A DNA stretch of 64,000 bases from JAHDCJ01 sp039028895 (GTDB lineage Bacteria; Bacteroidota; Bacteroidia; Chitinophagales; Saprospiraceae), in NCBI GenBank assembly GCA_039028895.1, contig JBCCHF010000003.1:218481-282480 (forward strand), read 5' to 3'. A model generated the notes under the pieces. It was given only the letters and a program-made list of their open reading frames with translations, ran no database searches and was not told where the DNA came from. The translations under genes were made by a program, and so were the position numbers. This document shows, one piece after another, positions 26,603 through 34,630 of this stretch. Every line of letters starts with the position of its first letter. Positions within the stretch are counted from its first letter, which is position 1.

Positions 26603-27457
26603 TCAACCAAGGTATTTCAGAAAATCCTCAAGGTAGGATCGAGAGACGGAAATAGGATGAGGAAGGTCAGTCAAATAGAGTTTTAGTTGACGACCCTTTC
26701 GGGCAATGCTTTGAATGTTGGCAAGATTAACGAGGTAGGATCGGTGGCATCTGACAACGGGTAGTTCATGAAAACTGGCTTCCATATTTTTTAAGGTGTT
26801 CCTGAACAGGTTTTTACGGATAACGTCTCCTTCAAGATGAAAAACAGCGACATAATTATCCTGTGCTTCGAGGTAAAGTAGTTGGTTAAGGGCAATACCT
26901 ATTTTATCCTTACCATTTTCGGAAGATAGAAATACCATCCTTGAACCAGCGGACCTGATCGGCTTGAATTTGACCAAAGACTTTATTTCTGCTTTGGCAG
27001 ATTGATTTTGAAAATATAAGATCAACCCTGCCATTGGCAAGATACCCATCATGCCTATATCTCTCATGAATTTCAGGTAACCTAGGCCAGACCAATCATG
27101 GAAGTTGCCAAGAATATTGTACCACAGGTAGGAAGATCCGGAAACTAGCACCAGGTTCCACAGGAGCCATGCCAGAAGTTGCATACGCGTCATCGGACTA
27201 TTGAAAATAGATCGGTAAACCAAAAACTCATTAGCTGTCATTACACATCCATTAATAATTCCGAATGAGATCATAGCCAATACGAAGACCGTATCCAGAC
27301 TTTGCGTAGGATCGTAATTATTGACCCCGAAAGGCTGAAAAGCAATCAGGAATGCAGGGGTAAAGACATTAATAAAAATGATAAACAACCATTTATCCCT
27401 TGCGGAATGCAAAAAGCCAACAGGCTGGTCAAGTTGGAGCGGATGAGTTATTTGCAT
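26603..27457 (-). CDS. LytTR DNA-binding regulator with membrane segments
   Basis: 284 aa. The N-terminal half has about four membrane helices (around 25-45, 57-75, 90-112 and 130-150). The C-terminal 100 residues are a LytTR domain with the family blocks LLYLEAQDNYVAVF, VVRCHRSYLVNLANI and SVSRSYLEDF. It is a one-component, membrane-bound transcription factor, a form common in Bacteroidota. It probably acts on the direct repeats 2 bp beyond its own stop codon and so on the next gene. Signal sensed is unknown. Confidence 0.9.
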   Translation of the reverse strand: MQITHPLQLDQPVGFLHSARDKWLFIIFINVFTPAFLIAFQPFGVNNYDPTQSLDTVFVLAMISFGIINGCVMTANEFLVYRSIFNSPMTRMQLLAWLLWNLVLVSGSSYLWYNILGNFHDWSGLGYLKFMRDIGMMGILPMAGLILYFQNQSAKAEIKSLVKFKPIRSAGSRMVFLSSENGKDKIGIALNQLLYLEAQDNYVAVFHLEGDVIRKNLFRNTLKNMEASFHELPVVRCHRSYLVNLANIQSIARKGRQLKLYLTDLPHPISVSRSYLEDFLKYLG

Positions 27458-27576
27458 AACTCAAAAGACAAGAGAATTCTCAAAGGGCTGCGTTTTGACG
27501 CAATAATTTAGAAGATTTCCGGTCACTGTAAGTGTTGCCCCGAAGAATTCATCTCGGAATAGTTTAAATTGTCAAT

Positions 27577-28359
27577 ATGAAAAAAGTCAGTGTAATTATC
27601 GTTCTGCCCCTATTTATTTTTCTTGGCTGTAACTCTTCGAATCCTTCAGCAGATTATCCTCCAATTCCATTAACGCTTGACACCTTGTCTGACAACTATC
27701 GTAATAAATCGGTTAACAAGGTCAGAAAGATATTCAGGAAGGGAGTGGCATATCGTTATCATGCAGTTTACACCGATGTTGATAATACAGTGATTTCAAA
27801 CAACTACGTTGACCTTATTCCAACAGGAGAGCGCTGGGATATGCAGCCTGATTTGCAGGATGTTGTACAGTTAAAATTTGGTTCTACAAATGAAGAAATG
27901 GCAAGAGTGTTTGCCAATCCTGTCAATAAAACTTATGATCATGCTAATCGGTGGACAGACGAGACCTGGGAAGGAATTATCGAAAACGATGAAACGGTCT
28001 GGATCCACCCTATCAGGCATAATCAATACATCTTTACAGAAGTGGCTCCTTTTCCTGAGGTGATTTTTCCTCTCGAGACTGGTAAAACCTGGGCAGGAGG
28101 TATCGGAGGCCTTGGTGGTTGGGGCGATTGGGATGGTATGGATATCATGTCTACCTATGAAATTTCCAGTAAGGAAAAGGTTAGTCTGCCTTTCGGCAAA
28201 CTCGAATGTTGGGTAATTGAAGCGAAGTCCGAGTTTGATCTTGGTACATCAACAGCAGTATTCCATTTCCACGAGGACCTTGGCTTTGTCAAAATGGATT
28301 ATATCAACTATGTCAACCAACGACTTGTTTTTGAAATGGAAAAAGTAGAAACTTATTAA
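27577..28359 (+). CDS. Lipoprotein of unknown function
   Basis: 260 aa with a lipoprotein signal ending in FLGC (Cys near residue 18). The mature part is beta-rich with many Trp and Gly residues (TGKTWAGGIGGLGGWGDWDGMD near 165-190). The last third (FGKLECWVIEAKSEFDLGTSTAVFHFHEDLGFVKMDY) recalls small secreted beta-barrel proteins. It is divergent from the LytTR gene by 119 bp; a weak promoter (TTG 27535, TAGTTTAA 27560-27567, 22 bp spacing) is present. Function unknown. Confidence 0.75.
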   Translation: MKKVSVIIVLPLFIFLGCNSSNPSADYPPIPLTLDTLSDNYRNKSVNKVRKIFRKGVAYRYHAVYTDVDNTVISNNYVDLIPTGERWDMQPDLQDVVQLKFGSTNEEMARVFANPVNKTYDHANRWTDETWEGIIENDETVWIHPIRHNQYIFTEVAPFPEVIFPLETGKTWAGGIGGLGGWGDWDGMDIMSTYEISSKEKVSLPFGKLECWVIEAKSEFDLGTSTAVFHFHEDLGFVKMDYINYVNQRLVFEMEKVETY

Positions 28360-28363
28360 GTTT

Positions 28364-28405
28364 CCATCAACCATCAACCATCAACCATCAACCATCAACC
28401 ATCAA
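28364..28405. repeat. Heptanucleotide tandem repeat CCATCAA, 6 units
   Basis: Six exact copies of CCATCAA from 28364 to 28405, followed by CC. The array lies between two convergent genes, and the stop codon of the DoxX gene (28395-28397 on the complement) is inside it, so the last codons of that protein are encoded by repeat sequence. Confidence 0.95.
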
Positions 28406-28853
28406 CCCTTTCCTCATTAGCTACTGAAATCGTTCCTCCAATAGCAATTGCCGCTGCTATCAATGTCAGGTTTTTGACAATATACTGTCCTTCCATCGTT
28501 AAACCATATGGAAACTCGGTGAAGGTCACTTCCGGTAATAACACTAATGGAAGAAATGTGCCGGGCATCTGCAGGAATAAAAGCAGGAGTGCGAATCGAA
28601 TAGTCGGCTTAAAGAGCAATAAGATGCCGATGGCTACTTCCCACCATCCCAAAACAGGGACAAACCATTCGCCAGCGAACCAATAAGTGGTGTTGATGAC
28701 CAGATCCTGGGCGGGACTGATACCTAAGGGTTTAAGGATACCGAACCAGATGAAAATGATCGCCATAGAGTACCGCAACATGCCGTAGCCATATTTGCGC
28801 ATATTAAGGATGTTCCATCGATCAAATTGGTGAAATAAGAGGCTGGCTTTCAT
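28395..28853 (-). CDS. DoxX-family membrane protein
   Basis: 152 aa with four membrane helices. The block YSMAIIFIWFGILKPLGISPAQDLV and VPVLGWWEVAIGILLLFKPTIRFALLLLF are typical of DoxX/DUF417-like integral membrane proteins. These are linked to redox or membrane roles in other bacteria, but the activity is generally unclear. The C-terminal residues (RVDG) and the stop lie in the CCATCAA tandem array, so the reading frame end depends on the repeat number. It has its own transcription unit. Confidence 0.8.
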   Translation of the reverse strand: MKASLLFHQFDRWNILNMRKYGYGMLRYSMAIIFIWFGILKPLGISPAQDLVINTTYWFAGEWFVPVLGWWEVAIGILLLFKPTIRFALLLLFLQMPGTFLPLVLLPEVTFTEFPYGLTMEGQYIVKNLTLIAAAIAIGGTISVANEERVDG

Positions 28854-28967
28854 GATATTAGAATTTAGGTTTTGATGAACCTTGGTTGAATGCCAATAGG
28901 TTGAATTTTCTATTATTTTAAACAGAAAATTGACATTATTAGTTCAAAAAAACCAGGCTTCCTGATA

Positions 28968-31900
28968 TCAATTAACAGCGTCTTCTTCTGGTGCTTTTTT
29001 GACCTTCATCTGCACGGATTTTGCCGCTGTCAGCATCTCACTCAACTGGGTCAGCATTTCGGGGGTTAAATCCTTGATGTCGAACTCGATATTGAGTTTT
29101 CCGGACTGACTGATATAGGCCTGTTCCTCAATTTCCTGAACACTCGGATTGTCGAAGGTTTCAATTTCCGGTTCAATCGGTTCCTTGACGATGACCTTAT
29201 GCGGATTAATCTGTTCGACCAGGTCATTTTTCATTCTGAGTAACGGGAAGAGGTGACCTTCAGTGAGACCTGTTGTGCGATTTGTTATGGACAACAGTTC
29301 CTTTTCGATATTATCGCAGAAGTTATTGACAAAGACCCTTTCTCCATCAAGTACAGCATTGCCTTTTGAAAATTCTTTAACAATGACATCAAGGAAGCGG
29401 ATTTTGTAGGGAATCTCGCCGTCAAAGAGGTAAATCTCGAAGTTGTTGTTTTCCTTCCATTCGAGGTAGTATGGAGCGCCCCATTCCTGTGCCTGAGCTT
29501 CCAGCGTTTCCCTGTCCAGAACTTTTTCTACTGTTGTCGTTTTTGCTTGCAGACCTTTGATGTCAACATTGATCAGGTATCGGTCTTCGCCCGAAAGTTT
29601 TTCAAACAGCTCATTGACTGGAATGCCGTAGGTGTCAGTCAGTATAGCAAGTTTACTGTCATCAAAAGCAAAAATAGTATCCCTGGGGACCGTGGCGACT
29701 GTGTAATAGAAGATCTCCTCTTCTATTTTTGAGATAAACGGTACTGGGATGTCATCTTTGAGGCTATCCAGTTTGGAGTAGAGTGAGCGCAACCAAACGA
29801 TGCGATCATCGTTGCTTGACAACTCAATGCCACTTTCATGCAGCCAGTGGCACATTTTCCTGATCGCAGCAGGATCATTGTTTGACATATCATTTATCTG
29901 CTTCCGACTAACTTCCCCTTCATTTGTAAGGAAATATTTTCTGAAGGCTATGTTGCTGGATTCAGAACCATGAAGACCTGCAGCCTGCAAGAAGGCGAAT
30001 TTGTCACCAGTTTGCCCTACTTCAAGCCATTCTCGCATCCAATCGGGAATCTGTTCTGCTTCAAGCGCATAATCGTCTGGATAGACGTAATCGACAAAGT
30101 TAATATCCCAGAGGAATCCTTTAAAAGGCCCGGTGTTCAAAACAATACCTGGTTTCTGATCCTCCATCCATTTCATGTAAATGAAGTCAAGCGTTTTACG
30201 AAACAGAACATCATCCGGCTCTTCGGCTTTGAGCGGGGTAGCGATGAAGGTTGATTTGTCGAAACACGGATCCAGAAGGATTGCGTTATTGTGATATCTG
30301 AAAATGGGTTTTTTGTCCATCTTCAGCAAGGCATCAAGTCCAGAATACACAGAAGCATCTATAATCGCAGTTGGTTCAATAAATGGCGTTGGATTGACGT
30401 AAAGGAAATCCGATTTATGCATTTCAGCATTCCCGCCAAGGGTTTGAATGCTGAAATCACGGAACCACTGGCTATTGTTATTGGTTTTGGCCATCAATAG
30501 CAGGAAGGCCAATTGATGTGCATTGCCTAATATTTTATCACCTTGTTTTAATTTGTTGAAAATATGGCGTTTATCTTTTTGTTCTGGTCCAAAAAAGACT
30601 TTTTTCATCAACCACTCCGGACTTTTCAGGTCTGGGAACTGGGTGGATAGTTCGTGAAGCATATTGAACACCGACTTGAGTTCCGGCAATATTTCGTCGA
30701 GTTGTAAGATGTATTTGCCTGCTCTTTCTACTTCGAAAATAACTTCAGGGTTAAATCCAATATCGGCCAGGTTCCAAACCTTATTTTCAGCATCTTCAAT
30801 AAAGATTTTTTTGATGAGTGTCTGTCGGTTAGCATCCTTCTTTTTGAATACCTGCAGCGACTGGTGCTCAAGCGTAGTTTGGTCATAGATTGCACCTAGT
30901 TTGAGCGTGATCTTATCCAATTTTTCAAACACTTGTTCTTTGATATCCGTATTTCCACTTTCGACAAGCAGGGCCGACATCAATTCCGGATCATTGGATC
31001 TGCTGAGGATTTTGAATAATTCGCTGCCTTTGACGAGCCCCCGGTTGCGATGGTCGGGGAAGTACAACTCCTGCGGCAGTGGTTGATACCTGTCGCCGAA
31101 TGCTGCGGCTATAGACTGGTGTAAAGTTGCTTTTTTCTTTTCAAGGAAATAGGGCACCAATTTTTCTCGCCTGGCGATGGTATAGACTTTTTTAGTTTCG
31201 CTTTCAATGATATAATAGTAGCTGAAAAGATCTTCCATAGCCTCATCCATAAACTGCAATAAGGCTTTTAGAGCATTTTGCGGAAGCTCATCTTGATTAA
31301 GAATCAGCGACCTGGTCAATTTGCCCATATTGGTTTTAAAAGGATTCTTTTCCAGGAAAGGTAAAACCTCCTGATGTGGTAAGTGAAGACTGGTCAACTT
31401 ATAAACTGCTTGCTTCAGATCATCATATTTTTTAACGGATTTCAGTAGCGGATGATAAAAGGTTGCTTTTGCGGAAACAAACCCTGTTGCTTCGTCTATG
31501 AAAATATAATTGGCATGAGTAAGTGGCCTGTTAAACCGGCCAGACTCGAAATAGCTGAAGACCTTTTCATAAAACAGCCCAATTTCTTCAATAATGGAGG
31601 TGTCTTCTGTGAGGCGTTGCCAATTGGGGTGAATAATATTGGCATAGATATCCTCTTCTTTTGAAAGGTAAGGGCCAAGCGCATCATTCTTTTCATCAGA
31701 TTTGATGCGGAATGGCATGAGCCAATCGTCAACTTCAGTCGTAGAAGGCAATAGGTTTTTTAACAAAGAGGCATTTCCTCTTTCATTACTAAACAGTACG
31801 AGTTTTGTCAATTCATTAGGCCTAACGACCCTGGTAAGGATGCCGAATACTGATGCTTTTTCTTCAGGAAGAAGGTCCGTCTCAGCAGCTTTTGACAACA

Positions 31901-34436
31901 AATTCTGTAATGTAGTACGCCAGTCCCTGCTCGCCGTTACAGGAGACAACCTGAAGGGTTCGGATTCAAAAACAGGCAATGCGGATTGAAACGGCAAGTA
32001 TTTCCCAGTCAGTTTGTGTATCCCACTGGCCAGAGTGTCATAATTGTCGAGCTCAGACAGAACTTTATGGTAGAAAGTAGCATTTTCATCAACGAAGCCC
32101 ACTTCGTCATTTATGAAAATGAACGGGACTTCCTTTAAAGATTTTCGTCTGTTACTCAGCTTATTGTACTCCTGGACCATTTGATAAAAGTCAGAGGCAG
32201 AACTGCTGTCAATGTCTTTACTCAGGTCTGTCCAGTTATTGGCGATCACATTATAAAAGAGCGTTTCTTTGCTTTCATGGACGTAGTACCCCTGAAGCGC
32301 TTCGTAGTCTTCTGATGGATCTATTCTGAAGGAATCGAGCCAGGGCTCCAGTTCGAGTTCGATGCTTATCAACTCCTCTAGCGGACGAATCTTGCCTAAC
32401 TGGTTTTTGAATAATCTTACCGATTTCAGATCCTCTTTTTTCAGCCCCTTTAACGCAGTAAACAGGGTGAAAAGGTCTTGTTTGTGCTTTGACTCAAGAT
32501 CATTGTCATGTGTTATTTCCGACAATTTTTGAAAAAGTGCTTTGTCATCAGTCAGGTACGCTGTTTGACCAATCAACTGTTGAAGTAAAGCTTCGTAATC
32601 CTGGATGTTGAATTCGAGTACAGCCAGGCCAAGAGCTTTGATAGCGTCTTTGATCGGTGCTGTTTTCTGATTGATCAGGAAAACGTTTTCCTTGCTGGCC
32701 AGTTGCTCAATGGAATAATAATGCGTCTGGTCGTTACTATCCACGAATTTGAAACAATTGACTTCCTTTAGTTTTTCAAGGAAAGCCTCATCCATGTCTT
32801 CGGCGATCATTTCCTTGATGAAAATCTCATAATCTTCTATACCAAGGCCTTCGATCCAGCTATTGATCAGGTGGATGGAGCCTTCCATAATCAGGCTTTT
32901 TATGGACCATCTGCGGAGCCCCAATTTGGCGTTATTAGCCGCTTCACTGATCAGGTCTGATTCTACTTCGGGTTGGGTCCAGTAAAACCATTCTTTCCCG
33001 ATGCCGAAACTCATGGGTTCGACCGGAAGTAAGGTGTCTTTCAAGACGATCAGGTCTTTCGGATAGAAGTTGGATTTATTGGAAATGATGTTGTTGCGCA
33101 TATACGCCAGCAACGGTTCGTAGAGATAGTCATTGATCAGTTCGCTGTTGTAGCTGTCTGGCCGATCTGACAACAAGAATGCCCTGTAGATATTGGCAAA
33201 TCGCGTTGGATTGGTCTTTTTGTAGTTGTCGAGATTTTGAATTAATGCCTTTACCAGGAAGGAAAAGGTTTCCTTATTGGCTTCTCCCTGGTCATCGAGT
33301 CGGGTACGGTCGGTGATCTTGGCAAACGAAGTGCCGTGGATGAAAAAGGCGGTATTATGCCTTTCATTTCGCATGGGGAAGAACTGGTAAATGCTTGGCG
33401 ACTTTTTGAGAGCTTTTGCCTGTTCGATACTGGTTGGGAAGCCGAAAGCAATCTCAATTGGACAGAATGGATATTCGGGATCGATCTTCTTGAAATCCGG
33501 TGTTCCCGGTTGGATCGCGAATTTTTCGAAATCGACCGGATATTTCTCGATCACTTCGTCTTGCAGGACGACTTTTTCGAGGGTTTTGAGGGTATTCATC
33601 GCATAACCGATGCCCGACTTAAGATTTAGGAGCGATTCTTTAAGTTTTTCATGTTTTCGCGGACCGAATTTGAGGAAGAACAGCGAGCCACGACTGAGGT
33701 CGAGATTTTCAAGCAGGTGTTTGTGTTTGTTGAGGAAGCTGACGAGGTTATTGATCTCGCGCATCTCGAAAACGATGCGTTCTTCGTAGTTGACATCTTT
33801 AACGACTTCTTCCGGCATGGAGGGGAAGCATGCGAGAATGACTTTCATCAGCCAGGGGGCTGGGGTGTTGTCGCTGGCATCATTGGCAATTGTGAATCGG
33901 TCATCAGGCGAAAAGGCTTTAAGGTTCTCGATTTCTGATTTATTGGTCCAACTGAAGATGGTTGGTCCGGCGAGGTCGTTGAGCAGCTCGTTTACCCCGT
34001 CTGATTTGCCGAGGAGTCGGTAAGCGAGCTTGAAGCCGATACCGTACCGACCAATTTTACCGCAATTTTCTGCTTTAGTCTTGTCGGCTTTGGTGCCCTG
34101 GAAGGTATTGAGCAGGGCTTTTACATCTTTATTGGTGAAGGGTTGCCCGTTATTGAGCACCATGAAGAATTCTTCATCGTAGATAACGGCGCATTCTGTT
34201 GAACCGCAGTCGGCTGCGTTCTGGAGGAATTCGTAGATGGCCTGTTCGTCCTGTGCGTTCTGAAGTTTGGGTGTGAGGTCAGCTTTAATATTATTGACAA
34301 TACCGTTGACCATTTTGTAAAACCCGCTTTTGGTATCGTGAGTAGCGCCGATGAAATTTTCGTCCCAATTGGCCATTTCATAGCCTTGTTCGTCTTTCCA
34401 TTCGAGACGAAACTGGTTGATATTTTTGATCTGCAT
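28968..34436 (-). CDS. Giant sacsin-like protein with HSP90-type ATPase domain
   Basis: 1822 aa. The N-terminus is a GHKL ATPase of the sacsin/HSP90 type: N-box EFLQNAADC (Asn73), then LNNGQPFTNKDVKALL, and the GKIGRYGIGFK loop at 126-136. The rest lacks familiar domains. Residues about 700-905 and 905-1110 are an internal duplication (FIFINDEVGFVDENATFYH against YIFIDEATGFVSAKATFYH). No signal peptide or membrane segment, so cytosolic. It ends a minus-strand block of DUF4157 genes, 194 bp downstream of the nearest. It may be a chaperone or an immune-type sensor; which is unknown. Confidence 0.85.
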   Translation of the reverse strand: MQIKNINQFRLEWKDEQGYEMANWDENFIGATHDTKSGFYKMVNGIVNNIKADLTPKLQNAQDEQAIYEFLQNAADCGSTECAVIYDEEFFMVLNNGQPFTNKDVKALLNTFQGTKADKTKAENCGKIGRYGIGFKLAYRLLGKSDGVNELLNDLAGPTIFSWTNKSEIENLKAFSPDDRFTIANDASDNTPAPWLMKVILACFPSMPEEVVKDVNYEERIVFEMREINNLVSFLNKHKHLLENLDLSRGSLFFLKFGPRKHEKLKESLLNLKSGIGYAMNTLKTLEKVVLQDEVIEKYPVDFEKFAIQPGTPDFKKIDPEYPFCPIEIAFGFPTSIEQAKALKKSPSIYQFFPMRNERHNTAFFIHGTSFAKITDRTRLDDQGEANKETFSFLVKALIQNLDNYKKTNPTRFANIYRAFLLSDRPDSYNSELINDYLYEPLLAYMRNNIISNKSNFYPKDLIVLKDTLLPVEPMSFGIGKEWFYWTQPEVESDLISEAANNAKLGLRRWSIKSLIMEGSIHLINSWIEGLGIEDYEIFIKEMIAEDMDEAFLEKLKEVNCFKFVDSNDQTHYYSIEQLASKENVFLINQKTAPIKDAIKALGLAVLEFNIQDYEALLQQLIGQTAYLTDDKALFQKLSEITHDNDLESKHKQDLFTLFTALKGLKKEDLKSVRLFKNQLGKIRPLEELISIELELEPWLDSFRIDPSEDYEALQGYYVHESKETLFYNVIANNWTDLSKDIDSSSASDFYQMVQEYNKLSNRRKSLKEVPFIFINDEVGFVDENATFYHKVLSELDNYDTLASGIHKLTGKYLPFQSALPVFESEPFRLSPVTASRDWRTTLQNLLSKAAETDLLPEEKASVFGILTRVVRPNELTKLVLFSNERGNASLLKNLLPSTTEVDDWLMPFRIKSDEKNDALGPYLSKEEDIYANIIHPNWQRLTEDTSIIEEIGLFYEKVFSYFESGRFNRPLTHANYIFIDEATGFVSAKATFYHPLLKSVKKYDDLKQAVYKLTSLHLPHQEVLPFLEKNPFKTNMGKLTRSLILNQDELPQNALKALLQFMDEAMEDLFSYYYIIESETKKVYTIARREKLVPYFLEKKKATLHQSIAAAFGDRYQPLPQELYFPDHRNRGLVKGSELFKILSRSNDPELMSALLVESGNTDIKEQVFEKLDKITLKLGAIYDQTTLEHQSLQVFKKKDANRQTLIKKIFIEDAENKVWNLADIGFNPEVIFEVERAGKYILQLDEILPELKSVFNMLHELSTQFPDLKSPEWLMKKVFFGPEQKDKRHIFNKLKQGDKILGNAHQLAFLLLMAKTNNNSQWFRDFSIQTLGGNAEMHKSDFLYVNPTPFIEPTAIIDASVYSGLDALLKMDKKPIFRYHNNAILLDPCFDKSTFIATPLKAEEPDDVLFRKTLDFIYMKWMEDQKPGIVLNTGPFKGFLWDINFVDYVYPDDYALEAEQIPDWMREWLEVGQTGDKFAFLQAAGLHGSESSNIAFRKYFLTNEGEVSRKQINDMSNNDPAAIRKMCHWLHESGIELSSNDDRIVWLRSLYSKLDSLKDDIPVPFISKIEEEIFYYTVATVPRDTIFAFDDSKLAILTDTYGIPVNELFEKLSGEDRYLINVDIKGLQAKTTTVEKVLDRETLEAQAQEWGAPYYLEWKENNNFEIYLFDGEIPYKIRFLDVIVKEFSKGNAVLDGERVFVNNFCDNIEKELLSITNRTTGLTEGHLFPLLRMKNDLVEQINPHKVIVKEPIEPEIETFDNPSVQEIEEQAYISQSGKLNIEFDIKDLTPEMLTQLSEMLTAAKSVQMKVKKAPEEDAVN

Positions 34437-34630
34437 TGAGGCTCGTTTTGAGGTGGATTACCGGGTAGGTAATGATAAAACGTTTGTTCGGATTCAATTT
34501 TTTATCCAAAAACAAACACGGAAAATCTGAAATCCCTGGCAAAACAAGGGGTAGTTTTTACCGGGTGGATTGCTGATTAAAAATACTATATTTTTTTGCG
34601 AAATTGGAGTGGGTTGGGGAGTTTTTTTGG
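34437..34630. other. Intergenic region before the sacsin-like gene
   Basis: 194 bp, AT-rich. Only a weak minus-strand -7 box (TAAAAATA at 34578-34585 on the plus strand) without a spaced -33 is visible. It is the largest gap in the minus-strand block, so the ATPase may have a separate promoter. Confidence 0.4.
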
